A DNA stretch of 64,000 nucleotides, from the NCBI RefSeq assembly GCF_005887115.1, contig NZ_PNCJ01000012.1:124001-188000 (forward strand), written 5' to 3'. Source of the stretch: Pseudoalteromonas rubra (lineage in GTDB: Bacteria > Pseudomonadota > Gammaproteobacteria > Enterobacterales > Alteromonadaceae). The position numbers and the translations under genes were made by a program. Positions 1-9,631 of this stretch are shown here, piece by piece (the first letter of the stretch is position 1; the number at the start of each line of letters is the position of its first letter). The notes beneath the pieces are model-generated. The model worked only from the letters and a program-made list of their open reading frames with translations. It ran no database searches and was not told the DNA's origin.

Positions 1-1045
1 CAAGGTCAATCCCGGTCTCACTGAATGGATTGACATCCAGCGCTCGGATCTCAACATATTCAATGCCCCCCCGGCTAAGTGCCTGAGTTGGGGTTTCTCC
101 TGAGCGACCATTTCGTTTGGGTCGGATAGGCGAATAGAATTCGTTTTCTATCTGTAGGATATTTTTATTGAGTTGTTTCGGTGCTTCGTGCTGATAATCC
201 GGAATATGCTGGTACAGATCTGATTGACTACGAATGGCCTTTTGCAACCCCGCAACATAGTCATCCAGGCTGTTGTATGTAACTCGCAATGATGACTGCG
301 CACTATTGGTGTAACCCAGGTCCCCCAGTCGCAGTGCTGTGCCATATTCAAGATATAGTGTTCCCTGTCCCAGCTTTTTGAACGGCAATTCGCTGCTTTT
401 GCCTTGCAAAAAAGAATGACACAAAGCTGGCGAAGCACCAAACAGATAACTGATAAGCCACAGTTCACGTTTAAAGTTTCGAATAAGACCCAGGTACTGA
501 TCCGAAATAAATGCCTGTGGAGGTTGAGTATCCTCCGTCAGTGTTTGAAGGCTTTGCCACAAAGAATCGGGAAACGAAATATTAAAATGCACCCCAGCGA
601 TGGCCTGCATCATACTACCATAGCGGTTTTTCAGGCCTTCCCGATACAAAGTTTTCATTTGGCCAATATTTGACTGGCCAAATTGCGCCAGGGTAATGTC
701 GTCTTCATGTTGGATAAAGCACGGCATACTCATTGGCCACAAGAGTTCATCACCCATATGGCTCAGGGTATACTTTTGCAAGTCTCTCAGCTGAGAGAGT
801 GTTTCCTCGGGTGATTCGCTGACAGGCGTAATAAACTCCAGGAGAGATTCGGAAAAATCAGTTGTGATCGCACCATGTGTCAACGCATGGCCAGCTCCAC
901 GAGGATGCGGGGTTTTGGCAATCTCTCCGGATGACTTAATTCTCAGCGCTTCTCGTTCAATCCCACGTTTTATGCCACGCAAGGCGCTACGATGTGCCGA
1001 TGTCGCAAGCGCTTCTAACTTGCCTTGTAAATTTAACTGTTTCAA
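1..1045 (-). CDS. gshA: Glutamate-cysteine ligase, 3' end cut by window edge
   Basis: This enzyme makes gamma-glutamylcysteine from glutamate and cysteine using ATP, the first step of cytosolic glutathione synthesis. The minus-strand frame stays open from 1045 to the window edge, about 348 codons; the E. coli protein has 518, so the C-terminal third is missing here. Translation gives recognisable family stretches: REALRI near the N-terminus, [33 protein letters not shown], and [13 protein letters not shown] next to the cut. I place the start at a TTG (1045-1043) because an in-frame TAG lies two codons upstream (1051-1049) and a GAGG ribosome site sits about 10 bases before the TTG. E. coli gshA also starts with TTG. 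Family assignment is secure; only the truncated end is unseen. Confidence 0.93.
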   Translation of the reverse strand, partial: MKQLNLQGKLEALATSAHRSALRGIKRGIEREALRIKSSGEIAKTPHPRGAGHALTHGAITTDFSESLLEFITPVSESPEETLSQLRDLQKYTLSHMGDELLWPMSMPCFIQHEDDITLAQFGQSNIGQMKTLYREGLKNRYGSMMQAIAGVHFNISFPDSLWQSLQTLTEDTQPPQAFISDQYLGLIRNFKRELWLISYLFGASPALCHSFLQGKSSELPFKKLGQGTLYLEYGTALRLGDLGYTNSAQSSLRVTYNSLDDYVAGLQKAIRSQSDLYQHIPDYQHEAPKQLNKNILQIENEFYSPIRPKRNGRSGETPTQALSRGGIEYVEIRALDVNPFSETGIDL

Positions 1046-1116
1046 AAACTAATACCTCGAGGCCCGGTGCTCAGTAATACACAATGCTACTGTCAATTGG
1101 GGCAAATTACGAATAC

Positions 1117-2052
1117 TCAAGCGGTAATGATCACTTTGCCAAAATGCGCACCTTGTTCAACAAACTCGTGCGCCTGCTGAATGTCGCTTAATTTAAATTG
1201 CTGATCAACCAATACCTGCAACTGGCCTGCACATACGGCTTCATATAAACATGCCAAATGTACCTGGTTTGCTTCAACCAATAGTCCACGTCCCGTCACC
1301 CCTTGTTGGTGAGCAACAGCTAACACCTGATCTTTTGTTACTGTAGGAACAGTGACTAATTCAGAGCCCGCAAGTAGGTTTTGCGTCATACTCTGTCCCA
1401 GCTCAGCCCCAACTAAATCAATCAAGAGACCCTTACGAGGCTGTGACAAATACGCGTCCAGCGTAATGGCCTGAAAGCCCAAGATACTGAAAACCTGATG
1501 CTCAGTGCGACGACTGACAGGGATCACATCAAAACCGCGTAATCTGGCGATTTGCAGTAACAGATGACCAACTCCTCCGGTCGCTGCATTGACATATACA
1601 GGCATTTTCTCAGGGTCAAAATCGACCAGCGCCTGCCATGCAGTCAACCCCGCAAGACACAGACCGGCCAAACTGGCTTCTGCATTCTGTTCAACTTTAA
1701 TTAATTCACAGGCGTTGCAATAAACATGGCTGGCATAACTTCCAGGATGACTGGCAAAGCCAACCATACCTATCACCCTATCCCCCGGCTCAAACCCGAT
1801 TACAGTATCACCGGTTTGCACTACTTCGCCCAATACATCATAGCCCAGAGGCAAGAACGCATCGGTCACTTTACCTTGCGCGACATACCCAAGGCCGTTA
1901 CGTGTTTTGATATCAATGGGGTTAACAGACGTTGAGATAACTTTGACCAGCACCTGTTGATCGCAGGGTGATGTCAGTGGCAAGTCCTGAACACATAATT
2001 CAGTGCTGCCACCAAATTGAAAAATGCCATACTGGCGAAAGAGCTTTTCCAT
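1117..2052 (-). CDS. Zinc-less quinone-oxidoreductase-like MDR dehydrogenase
   Basis: A 311-residue medium-chain dehydrogenase/reductase. The N-terminal GroES-like half contains STSVNPIDIKTRNG and GYDVLGEVV (residues about 40-80), and the second half begins with the nucleotide-binding motif NAATGGVGHLLLQIARL near residue 155. This pattern is typical of NAD(P)H:quinone reductase/zeta-crystallin-type proteins that lack the catalytic zinc ligands of alcohol dehydrogenases. The likely activity is NAD(P)H-dependent reduction of quinones or enones in the cytosol; the substrate cannot be read from sequence. The gene stands 64 bases after gshA on the same strand, upstream of it in transcription order, but no link to glutathione metabolism is evident beyond proximity. 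No strong ribosome site is visible before the ATG at 2052. Confidence 0.8.
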   Translation of the reverse strand: MEKLFRQYGIFQFGGSTELCVQDLPLTSPCDQQVLVKVISTSVNPIDIKTRNGLGYVAQGKVTDAFLPLGYDVLGEVVQTGDTVIGFEPGDRVIGMVGFASHPGSYASHVYCNACELIKVEQNAEASLAGLCLAGLTAWQALVDFDPEKMPVYVNAATGGVGHLLLQIARLRGFDVIPVSRRTEHQVFSILGFQAITLDAYLSQPRKGLLIDLVGAELGQSMTQNLLAGSELVTVPTVTKDQVLAVAHQQGVTGRGLLVEANQVHLACLYEAVCAGQLQVLVDQQFKLSDIQQAHEFVEQGAHFGKVIITA

Positions 2053-2137
2053 GGAAGATGCGTATTTATGTGGCGATAAGGAACTCTAACATATCACAGT
2101 AAAACCCCCAACCTCAGTACGTTGAATTTAAATAGAT

Positions 2138-2160
2138 ACGGACGGCATATTGCCGCCCGC
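2138..2160 (-). terminator. Hairpin downstream of clpB
   Basis: Read on the minus strand, an 8-base stem (2158-2151 with 2147-2140, one G:U pair) with a 3-base loop follows the clpB stop after about a dozen bases. The sequence after it is T-containing but not a clean T run, so it is only a probable intrinsic terminator. Confidence 0.4.
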
Positions 2161-2170
2161 TATGGAGGAG

Positions 2171-4744
2171 TTAACGCGTGAAAACGATGTCGTCTTCATC
2201 AACATCTACCTTTATCACGTCCCCGACATCAAAATCCCCTTGCAGCAGCTGCTGTGCAAGCGGGTTTTCGATATAGTGCTGGACCGCACGCTTGAGTGGT
2301 CGTGCACCGTATACCGGGTCAAAACCACTGGCCGCAATCTTATCCAGCGCACCGTCTGTAAGTTCAAAACCAAACCCTTTATCGTGCAAACGCTGGCGCA
2401 ACTTTGACAGCTGAATGTCCGCAATTTGCTTTATGTGCTCGTTGATCAGTGGGTGGAAGACGACCGTTTCGTCGATGCGGTTAATAAACTCAGGTCTGAA
2501 TTGCGTCACCAGTACATCCATAACGCGTTGCTTAAGTACGGCATAATCATTGCTCCCCGCCTGCTCCTGAATAACGTCGGAACCCAGGTTAGAGGTCATA
2601 ATGATCACCGCATTTTTAAAGTCTACAGTGCGTCCCTGACCATCGGTTAAGCGACCATCATCAAGTACCTGAAGCAAAATATTGAACACATCCGGGTGTG
2701 CTTTTTCCACTTCGTCGAGCAAAATCACGGAATAAGGACGACGACGAACGGCTTCTGTCAGGTAGCCACCCTCTTCATATCCCACATAACCCGGAGGAGC
2801 CCCTACTAAACGTGCCACCGAGTGCTTTTCCATAAACTCCGACATATCAATGCGCACCATGGCATCTTCCGTGTCAAACATAAAGCCAGCCAGCGCTTTG
2901 GTCAGCTCTGTTTTACCAACCCCTGTCGGACCTAAAAACAAGAATGAGCCAATCGGCCGGTTAGGATCGGCCAGACCCGCGCGCGAACGGCGAATGGCAT
3001 TGGCCACCGCACTGACGGCCTCATCCTGACCTATGACCTTTCTATGCAACTCATCTTCCATCTGCAGCAGTTTGTCGCGCTCTCCCTGCAGCATTTTTGC
3101 CACCGGGATCCCTGTCCAGCGTGACAAAATCTCCGCGATTTCATCTTCACCAACCTGGTTCTTCAGCAAACTCATTTCCTGCATCTCAGCCTGAGAGGCT
3201 AAATCCAGCTTGCGCTCCAACTCCGGGATGCGACCATATTGCAACTCTGACATACGTTGCAAATCGCTTGCCCGGCGCGCCACATCCAGATCAAGACGTG
3301 CCTGCTCCAGCTCAGCTTTGATGACCTGTGTTCCCTGCAATGAAGCCTTCTCAGCATTCCACACCTCATCAAGCTCGCGATACTCTGTTTCCAACTGCTG
3401 GATCAGAGTCTGCATTTCACTGCGACGCTTCTGACTGGCTTCATCTTTTTCTTTCGCCAGTGCATTGTCTTCCAATTTTAATTGGATAATGCGACGTTCC
3501 AGCTTATCCAGCTGTTCCGGTTTAGAGTCTATCTGTAAGCGAATGGACGAACCGGCTTCATCAATAAGGTCAATGGCCTTGTCCGGTAATTGCCTGTCGC
3601 TGATATAGCGATGTGATAACTGTGCCGCAGCGACAATGGCTGGATCGGTAATATCAACGGAGTGATGCAATTCATAACGCTCTTTTAAACCTCGCAGAAT
3701 CGCAATGGTGTCTTCGACACTGGGCTCTGCAACAAAGACTTTCTGAAAGCGTCGCTCCAGCGCGGCGTCTTTTTCAATATACTGGCGATACTCGTCCAGT
3801 GTTGTTGCTCCCACACAATGTAATTCGCCGCGTGCAAGCGCTGGCTTGAGCATATTGCCCGCATCCATGGCGCCATCGGTCTTGCCAGCACCCACCATGG
3901 TATGGATTTCATCAATAAAGAGGATCACCCTGCCCTCTTCTTTAGCCAGCTCATTCAGCACTGATTTGAGGCGCTCCTCGAATTCTCCGCGATATTTTGC
4001 ACCGGCTACCAGCGCGCCAAGATCAAGCGATAACACACGTTTGTCTTTAAGGCCCTCGGGGACTTCACCGTTGATGATACGCTGTGCCAGACCCTCTACA
4101 ATAGCCGTTTTACCAACGCCAGGCTCACCAATCAGCACCGGGTTATTCTTGGTACGACGCTGCAAAACCTGAACGGTTCGGCGAATTTCATCGTCACGAC
4201 CTATCACCGGATCCAGCTTGCCCTGCTCAGCACGCTCAGTCAGATCTATCGTATACTTCTCCAATGCCTGACGCGTATCTTCGGCATTCGGGTCATCCAC
4301 TTTCTGACCACCTCGAATAGCTTTGATGGCTTTTTCAATTTTGTCCTGGGAGATATTCAGGGAGCGGAAAATATCACCCAGCGGGCCTTTATCTTCACAC
4401 GCCGCAAACACAAACAGCTCACTGGAAATATATTTGTCTTTGCGTTTCTGTGCATACTTGTCACATAAATTGATTAATGAAATAAGGTTATTTGATAACT
4501 GCACATCACCGCCGACTCCTTCAACCTTAAACAGCTTTTCTATAGCCTGAGAAAGTTTTGTGTTCAGCTCATCGGCACTGACCCCTGCCTGAGCGAACAA
4601 AGCACGAACGCTGGAGCCGCTTTGCTGCAGCAAAGAGTACATTAAATGTACAGGCTCAATAAACTGATGATCCCGCCCTAATGCGAGCGATTGTGCATCG
4701 GACAGCGCAGCTTGAAATTTACTGGTAAACCTATCTATTCGCAT
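2171..4744 (-). CDS. clpB: ClpB disaggregase (Hsp104 family)
   Basis: An 857-residue AAA+ chaperone, the same length as E. coli ClpB. It works with DnaK/DnaJ to pull polypeptides out of aggregates through a hexameric pore. The Clp-N domain occupies about residues 1-145. The first Walker A motif (GEPGVGKT) lies at residue 206 and is followed by [14 protein letters not shown] charged coiled-coil middle domain spans roughly 400-520, and the second Walker A motif (GPTGVGKT) lies at residue 605, followed by the pore-loop [12 protein letters not shown]. The order bamD facing rluD-pgeF-clpB matches E. coli. A sigma-32-type promoter lies in the gap before pgeF, so heat-shock control independent of pgeF is likely. 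The ATG at 4744 gives the usual MRIDRFT start. Confidence 0.97.
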   Translation of the reverse strand: MRIDRFTSKFQAALSDAQSLALGRDHQFIEPVHLMYSLLQQSGSSVRALFAQAGVSADELNTKLSQAIEKLFKVEGVGGDVQLSNNLISLINLCDKYAQKRKDKYISSELFVFAACEDKGPLGDIFRSLNISQDKIEKAIKAIRGGQKVDDPNAEDTRQALEKYTIDLTERAEQGKLDPVIGRDDEIRRTVQVLQRRTKNNPVLIGEPGVGKTAIVEGLAQRIINGEVPEGLKDKRVLSLDLGALVAGAKYRGEFEERLKSVLNELAKEEGRVILFIDEIHTMVGAGKTDGAMDAGNMLKPALARGELHCVGATTLDEYRQYIEKDAALERRFQKVFVAEPSVEDTIAILRGLKERYELHHSVDITDPAIVAAAQLSHRYISDRQLPDKAIDLIDEAGSSIRLQIDSKPEQLDKLERRIIQLKLEDNALAKEKDEASQKRRSEMQTLIQQLETEYRELDEVWNAEKASLQGTQVIKAELEQARLDLDVARRASDLQRMSELQYGRIPELERKLDLASQAEMQEMSLLKNQVGEDEIAEILSRWTGIPVAKMLQGERDKLLQMEDELHRKVIGQDEAVSAVANAIRRSRAGLADPNRPIGSFLFLGPTGVGKTELTKALAGFMFDTEDAMVRIDMSEFMEKHSVARLVGAPPGYVGYEEGGYLTEAVRRRPYSVILLDEVEKAHPDVFNILLQVLDDGRLTDGQGRTVDFKNAVIIMTSNLGSDVIQEQAGSNDYAVLKQRVMDVLVTQFRPEFINRIDETVVFHPLINEHIKQIADIQLSKLRQRLHDKGFGFELTDGALDKIAASGFDPVYGARPLKRAVQHYIENPLAQQLLQGDFDVGDVIKVDVDEDDIVFTR

Positions 4745-4780
4745 ACCCTAAATAACCTTATAAATAACTTAGTTACCTAT

Positions 4781-4810
4781 AAAATGGGTATCACAGAGAG
4801 TTTGATCAAG
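4781..4810 (-). promoter_or_regulatory. Sigma-32 heat-shock promoter of clpB
   Basis: On the minus strand CTTGATC (4810-4804) is followed after 15 bases by CCCATTTT (4788-4781). This resembles the sigma-32 consensus CTTGAAA - 13 to 17 bases - CCCCATNT, with an extra C upstream of the -35 element. It lies in the 90-base gap between pgeF and clpB, so transcription would start near 4774, about 30 bases before the clpB ATG. Confidence 0.65.
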
Positions 4811-4834
4811 GTGTGTAAAGCAAAAGAACGAGAT

Positions 4835-5560
4835 TTATTTGCGCCAAATCAAACTGGCCATTCGGCCACAGCGGCGGTCCCTGCGATAAGAAAAATAATA
4901 TTGGGGATGAGTGACCGTACAGTGTGCCTGTGCAAATACAGAGGTAACGCCCAGCTCACTCAACCGCTGTCTGGCAAGAAGATGAATATCGGCAAGATAG
5001 TGGCCGTTTTCCTGACGTATAAAGGCGTGGCTATGTATCTGACTGAGAGCGACAAACTGCTCAAAGACCTCTTCGCCAACTTCAAAAGCTTGAGGGCCAA
5101 TAGCCGGGCCTAACCAGACATGCAGTTGACTTACGGGCGTTTGAAAATACGAAAGGGTTTTGGCAAGAATATCGGCCGCCAATGGCCGCCAGCCACAGTG
5201 AACAGCCGCTATTTCCTGACCATTTTCACTGGCAATCAGCACCGGTAAGCAATCTGCGGTCATGATTGCCAAAGCGAATTGGGCTGAGCGGGTAAAAATG
5301 GCATCGGCCTGAGGGAGTGAAGCAATATCATAGTCGTCATCAACGTGGATAACAGTGTTACCATGTACTTGCTCCAGCCAGACGATTGGCAACGACACCT
5401 CAGCCTGTAACTGTGCCCTGTTCTGTGCGACAGCCTGCGGGGTGTCGCCGACATGATAGGCCAGATTGAAACCATCAAAAGGGGCCGCAGATACGCCTCC
5501 CTGTCTTGTCGTAGACAGGGCACCAACGACCCCCTGTAGCGGCCAATCCGGATAGATCAT
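4835..5560 (-). CDS. pgeF: PgeF/YfiH laccase-domain multicopper-like protein
   Basis: A 241-residue cytosolic protein of the YfiH/YlmD family, called peptidoglycan editing factor PgeF in E. coli and also reported as a purine nucleoside phosphorylase/laccase-like enzyme in related proteins. The metal-site motifs are visible in order: EQVHGN near residue 63, MTADCLPVL near 99, HCGWR near 121, and GPAIG near 152. The start ATG (5560) falls one base after the rluD stop, so the two genes form one transcript. The conserved rluD-pgeF-clpB order supports the assignment. In E. coli the protein removes wrongly incorporated serine or glycine from peptidoglycan precursors; that role here is by homology only. 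Confidence 0.92.
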   Translation of the reverse strand: MIYPDWPLQGVVGALSTTRQGGVSAAPFDGFNLAYHVGDTPQAVAQNRAQLQAEVSLPIVWLEQVHGNTVIHVDDDYDIASLPQADAIFTRSAQFALAIMTADCLPVLIASENGQEIAAVHCGWRPLAADILAKTLSYFQTPVSQLHVWLGPAIGPQAFEVGEEVFEQFVALSQIHSHAFIRQENGHYLADIHLLARQRLSELGVTSVFAQAHCTVTHPQYYFSYRRDRRCGRMASLIWRK

Positions 5561-5561
5561 A

Positions 5562-6539
5562 TTAGTAATCTATCTGGGGGTTCTGTTTGCTGTCTTCACG
5601 CAGTGCCGCGGTGAGCTGCTGCATATCTTCCGGGATCGGCGCTTCCCAGGTCATTACCTCACCACTGACAGGATGTGCAATACGCAATTTTACCGCATGT
5701 AGTGCCTGACGTTTAAAGCCCCGGAGCGTATCAAGAAACTCTGACGATGCATTGCGTGGCGGGCAGGGGCGACCACCATAAAGCTGATCACCCACCAAGG
5801 GGTGCTTAAGATAAGCCATATGCACACGGATCTGGTGGGTACGACCGGTCTCGAGACGTAAACGCAGACGCGTGTGTGCCCGAAACTTTTCGGCAACCCG
5901 ATAATGCGTGATCGCAGGCTTACCCATTTCGTGGATCGCCATATGCGTGCGTTTAGTCGCATGACGACCAATAGGCTTTTCTATCATGCCACCGGCTGTC
6001 ATGGTGCCATTACATATCGCTTCATACTCACGGGTAAAGTTTTCACGTGCTTGCAGGTTTTTCACCAGATGTGTTTGCGCAACTATGGTCTTGGCCACCA
6101 CCATCAATCCCGTGGTATCTTTATCAAGACGGTGCACTATGCCCGCACGCGGGACATTGATGATCTCGGGGTGGTGGTGTAACAATGCATTGAGCACGGT
6201 ACCATTGGGGTTGCCAGCGCCCGGGTGAACAACCAGACCCATTGGCTTGTTGATCACTAGGATGTCATCATCCTCATAAACGATATCTAACGCGATGTCC
6301 TGCGCTTCGTACTCCCGCTCAGCCTCAATTTGCGTTTCCACCGCAACCACTTCACCACCCAGCAACTTCTCCTTGGGGATAGCAAGTACATCACCGTTGA
6401 CGGTGACTTTTTCGTCAAGGATCCAAGTTTTTATTCTGGAACGTGAAAAATCAGGGAACAATTGCGCCAAAATCTGGTCTAGACGTTTACCGCCCAGTTC
6501 CACTGGCACATCGGCTTGTAGAGAAATTTGCTCAGACAT
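5562..6539 (-). CDS. rluD: 23S rRNA pseudouridine synthase RluD
   Basis: A 325-residue RluA-family pseudouridine synthase. It converts U1911, U1915 and U1917 of helix 69 in 23S rRNA to pseudouridine, which matters for 50S assembly. An S4 RNA-binding domain occupies about residues 15-75 (GGKRLDQILAQLFPDFSRSR). The catalytic block is GIVHRLDKDTTGLMVVAKT, whose aspartate is the nucleophile, around residues 134-152, followed by GRTHQIRVHM near 230. Its length equals that of E. coli RluD (326). It is divergent from bamD across a 121-base promoter region, as in E. coli, and is followed immediately by pgeF. Confidence 0.96.
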   Translation of the reverse strand: MSEQISLQADVPVELGGKRLDQILAQLFPDFSRSRIKTWILDEKVTVNGDVLAIPKEKLLGGEVVAVETQIEAEREYEAQDIALDIVYEDDDILVINKPMGLVVHPGAGNPNGTVLNALLHHHPEIINVPRAGIVHRLDKDTTGLMVVAKTIVAQTHLVKNLQARENFTREYEAICNGTMTAGGMIEKPIGRHATKRTHMAIHEMGKPAITHYRVAEKFRAHTRLRLRLETGRTHQIRVHMAYLKHPLVGDQLYGGRPCPPRNASSEFLDTLRGFKRQALHAVKLRIAHPVSGEVMTWEAPIPEDMQQLTAALREDSKQNPQIDY

Positions 6540-6660
6540 GTGTAACTTTACCTAAAATACCAGTGCAAGCCATGCTCGACTGGGTTAGAATCGCATAAAT
6601 GCATAGTTTACTCGGTTTTGCCGACTTGGCCTAGCCTGATAACGAAGGTAGTAAAATAAA

Positions 6661-7428
6661 ATGATAAAGACGTTGGGAAAACGCGCTTTCGCAATCGTAT
6701 TGAGCGCATCTGTATTGGGATTAGCAGCCTGCTCATCCGCCCCAGAACAAGAAGAAATAGAACGCGTACCAAATAAATCTGTGCAGGCATTGTACGAAGA
6801 CGCCAAACAAACACTCGACTCTGGCCTATATGCCCGCGCAATTGAGCTGTTGAGTGCCATCAACTCACGCTATCCATTTGGCCCTTATTCTCATCAGGTG
6901 CAAATGGACTTGGTCTATGCCTTTTATCAAACAGGGAATACGGAACAGGCTTTGGCGACGGTAGATCGTTTTTTACGTCTTAACCCCAATCATAAGAACC
7001 TCGACTATATGTACTATATGCGAGCCCTGATCAACATTAAGGCTGATGAGAACGGCTTCCAGGAGTACTTTGGCATCGACCGCGCAGACCGCGATCCAAG
7101 TCGGACACGTGTTGCGTTTCAAGACTTGTCGACTCTGGTAAAGAATTATCCTGACAGCGCCTATGTGCCGGAAGCCAAGAAGCGCCTTGCCTGGCTGCTA
7201 AACAAAATGGCACGTTATGAGCTAAAGGTTGCCAACTACTATTTTGAGCGTGAAGCCTATCTTGCCGCCGCTAATCGGGGTAAATATGTTGTTGAGCACT
7301 TCTCACAAAGCAGCTATCTTGTACCAGCGCTTGAGATGATGGAGAAGAGCTATGCGATGCTTGGTCTTGAGGAGCTTAGCGACAACGCTCGTAAAGCCAA
7401 AGAGCAAAACCAGCAACGTCAGCAATAA
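6661..7428 (+). CDS. bamD: Outer-membrane assembly lipoprotein BamD
   Basis: A 255-residue essential component of the BAM complex, which folds beta-barrel proteins into the outer membrane. The N-terminus is a lipoprotein signal with the lipobox GLAAC, giving a lipidated cysteine at residue 24-25. The rest is a TPR-type solenoid, with YEDAKQTLDSGLYARAIE and SRYPFGPYSHQVQMDLVYA starting near residues 45 and 67. E. coli BamD has 245 residues. The gene is divergent from rluD, the conserved arrangement, and ends at a strong bidirectional terminator shared with glnB. The ATG at 6661 directly precedes the basic signal-peptide residues MIKTLGKR. Confidence 0.96.
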   Translation: MIKTLGKRAFAIVLSASVLGLAACSSAPEQEEIERVPNKSVQALYEDAKQTLDSGLYARAIELLSAINSRYPFGPYSHQVQMDLVYAFYQTGNTEQALATVDRFLRLNPNHKNLDYMYYMRALINIKADENGFQEYFGIDRADRDPSRTRVAFQDLSTLVKNYPDSAYVPEAKKRLAWLLNKMARYELKVANYYFEREAYLAAANRGKYVVEHFSQSSYLVPALEMMEKSYAMLGLEELSDNARKAKEQNQQRQQ

Positions 7429-7450
7429 ACGTATTCACAGAACAATTGAA

Positions 7451-7485
7451 AACGCCGGGACTGCTTACAGTGCCCGGCGTTTTTA
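7451..7485. terminator. Bidirectional intrinsic terminator between bamD and glnB
   Basis: A perfect GC-rich stem, AACGCCGGG pairing with CCCGGCGTT, around a short loop. It is flanked by A-rich sequence on the left and a T run on the right, so it can end both bamD (plus) and glnB (minus) transcripts. Confidence 0.85.
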
Positions 7486-7546
7486 TGTCTTTTCCCGATA
7501 AGTCAATGATCTGCTGCATCAATTCCTTAATTAAGTAAAATTGATA

Positions 7547-7894
<348 letters not shown>

Positions 7895-7954
7895 TTATCC
7901 CTTTGGTAATGCGTCGATTTTAGACAATCCAACAAAACAAGGCAAACAAAGCGA

Positions 7955-7990
7955 TTGAATTAATACACGAAAAGACGCACTATAATAGAC
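7955..7990 (+). promoter_or_regulatory. Candidate promoter of the first pseudopilin gene
   Basis: A perfect TATAAT lies at 7981-7986, about 35 bases before the ATG at 8021. The only -35-like hexamer (TTGAAT, 7955-7960) is 20 bases away, longer than ideal, so the -10 call is firmer than the -35. Confidence 0.35.
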
Positions 7991-8020
7991 AGTAGTTATT
8001 CCTATTTTTGGTTGTGCACG

Positions 8021-8560
8021 ATGAAAAAACACACAGGCTTCACACTTATTGAACTCATTGTCACGATTGCTATTTTGGGATTGCTATCAGCCATTGCTTT
8101 GTCATTTGGGGCAAATATATCTAGCTCCACCCGTTCTGAAACTTACCTGCAGGAACTCAAACGTACTGTCACATTTGCCAGAGCACATGCAACTGCAACA
8201 GATGAAATCATTGTCATTTGCCCGGCAAACCAAGCGCTGGTTGAAACCAACAGCGACTTTAACTGCCTGACCGACTGGCAAAATAACCGCATCACAGTGT
8301 TTTTAGACCGGAATAACAACGGCTCCTATAACGCTGATGCCGATGACCTGTTGCGTGTCATGGAGCGCGTGCCTGAAAATGACGCACTGTCATTCCCAAG
8401 TGCCAGTCTGCGCTTTGATTCAAGTGGGCGTACAGCAATGCTGCAAGCCAGCAGCTTTGTCTATTGCCCTTCAGCAACTAACTTTGCCAATCAACAACTA
8501 GAGATCAGTGTTGTCGGGTCCGCGCTCTATCGCGGCGATACCCAGCTCACCTGCAATTAA
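8021..8560 (+). CDS. FimT/GspH-family minor pseudopilin (first copy)
   Basis: A 179-residue type IV pilus minor pilin. The prepilin peptidase site is GFTLIELIVTIAILGLLS: cleavage after the glycine, glutamate at +5, then a hydrophobic helix. The C-terminal region resembles the GspH/FimT domain, with paired cysteines (VICP near residue 67 and YCPS near 151). FimT/FimU proteins sit in the pilus-tip priming complex with PilV, PilW, PilX and PilE. A TTG lies nine bases upstream (8012) in frame, but the ATG at 8021 gives the compact basic leader MKKHTG that prepilins normally have. It is followed by a second member of the same family on the same strand and faces the pilV-pilE operon. Confidence 0.85.
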   Translation: MKKHTGFTLIELIVTIAILGLLSAIALSFGANISSSTRSETYLQELKRTVTFARAHATATDEIIVICPANQALVETNSDFNCLTDWQNNRITVFLDRNNNGSYNADADDLLRVMERVPENDALSFPSASLRFDSSGRTAMLQASSFVYCPSATNFANQQLEISVVGSALYRGDTQLTCN

Positions 8561-8735
8561 TCGCCTCACTCCGGCTTCTATATGAGTACACATGAGCTGA
8601 GCACATCCGCAATCGTGAAATCAAGTTGATAGGCCGCCACCCACCAACTCTTGCCGTGATAATTATTCATATTCCTTGTGATATAGCACGCCCCATCTAA
8701 GCTAGAAAAATGACTCATGCACGGAACGCATACTC

Positions 8736-9251
8736 ATGGCTGAAAGGAACAGCTTAGGATTTACCTTATTTGAATTGATCATTTGCATGGCACTGTTTGG
8801 TGTTATGGTGCTACTCTCAGCACCTGCCATACATACGCTGACCGAACTCGACAGGCCCAAAACAGCGCTACTGAATATCGACCGGCATCTGACCTTATCA
8901 AGGTTACTGGCAATCACACACAATGCACCTGTCACTATTTGCCCATTAGTCAACGGTCAGTGCACCACTCTGTGGCACAAAGAGCTCACTGTGTTCACCG
9001 ATTATCAGGATAGAGCTCAGTTCGATAACGGAGATATCAAGCTGCTGGTACTGGCGGGGATCACGGCCAGCGACACATTAGACTATCCCAGAAAAGCAAT
9101 TACGTTTAAACACACAGGTACTTTGAGAGGGTTTGGTAATGGTACCTTTGTGTACTGTGCCAGACGCCTTCGCGGAGATCCTATCGGACTCGCTTTGTCA
9201 GTCAGTGTGGTTGGTCGAAGCAGACTTAGAGAAACGACAAAATGCCATTAG
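8736..9251 (+). CDS. FimT/GspH-family minor pseudopilin (second copy)
   Basis: A 171-residue prepilin with leader MAERNSLG and processing site GFTLFELIICMALFGVMVLL, then a GspH-like globular part with a cysteine pair (TICPL and FVYCAR). The last segment (VYCARRL...SVSVVGRSRL) aligns by eye with the end of the preceding gene (VYCPSA...ISVVGSALY), so the two are diverged tandem paralogues. It may be the FimU/FimT partner of the facing pilVWXY1E operon. The genes are separated by 175 bases without a clear terminator, so they may be co-transcribed. The ATG at 8736 has only a weak GGA-type ribosome site. Confidence 0.82.
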   Translation: MAERNSLGFTLFELIICMALFGVMVLLSAPAIHTLTELDRPKTALLNIDRHLTLSRLLAITHNAPVTICPLVNGQCTTLWHKELTVFTDYQDRAQFDNGDIKLLVLAGITASDTLDYPRKAITFKHTGTLRGFGNGTFVYCARRLRGDPIGLALSVSVVGRSRLRETTKCH

Positions 9252-9290
9252 CAATGAAAATCAATTCTTCAGCTGCGATGTGCTGGATTT

Positions 9291-9490
9291 ATACCAGGTG
9301 CTTAATTAAGTACTTTATTTTGAGGCGAGGAAATTGGGTCGACAACACCGCTCACGCGTCCTGCTATCGCTGAGGCACTTTCGTCCTAATAGAGAAGAGG
9401 CTAAAATGTACAAACTCATACTTTGGGTAAAAACTCTGCCTGAGAATCTTTTAACACCGTCAGTGTCATATTGGCGCCTTCAGTTGAGCT
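9291..9490. repeat. Diverged copy of a MITE-like dispersed repeat
   Basis: The segment starts ATACCAG, then GTGCTTAATTAAGT and GGCGAGG, and near its end has TTTTAACACCG...GTCATATT. The same blocks in the same order occur at 42936-43097. This copy has extra internal sequence and has lost a recognisable right terminal repeat. It occupies most of the 380-base gap between the second pseudopilin and pilE. The remainder (9491-9631) holds no convincing gene, only a 37-codon open fragment without a start on the minus strand (9466-9579). Confidence 0.5.
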
Positions 9491-9631
9491 AGCCTATTAG
9501 CCAGCTCTTTCCAATCACTCATATCGGATGCGCCTTGCACAAAGTGGCCTTCCTGGCACACGCGCTGAATTAACCTGAGTCACCATGGGTGATGAAAACA
9601 GGGCCTGCCCGTACCTCCATCGTACCTGTAT

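Noticed and set aside
4691..5113. 140-codon open frame on the plus strand
   Set aside because: It lies antisense to pgeF and the clpB promoter and has no family-like sequence; pgeF on the other strand has all expected motifs.
8561..8735. LytTR-like half-site CAAGTTGAT (8622-8630) before the second pseudopilin
   Set aside because: Only one half-site is present; no second copy at 21 bases on either side, so a binding site is not supported.
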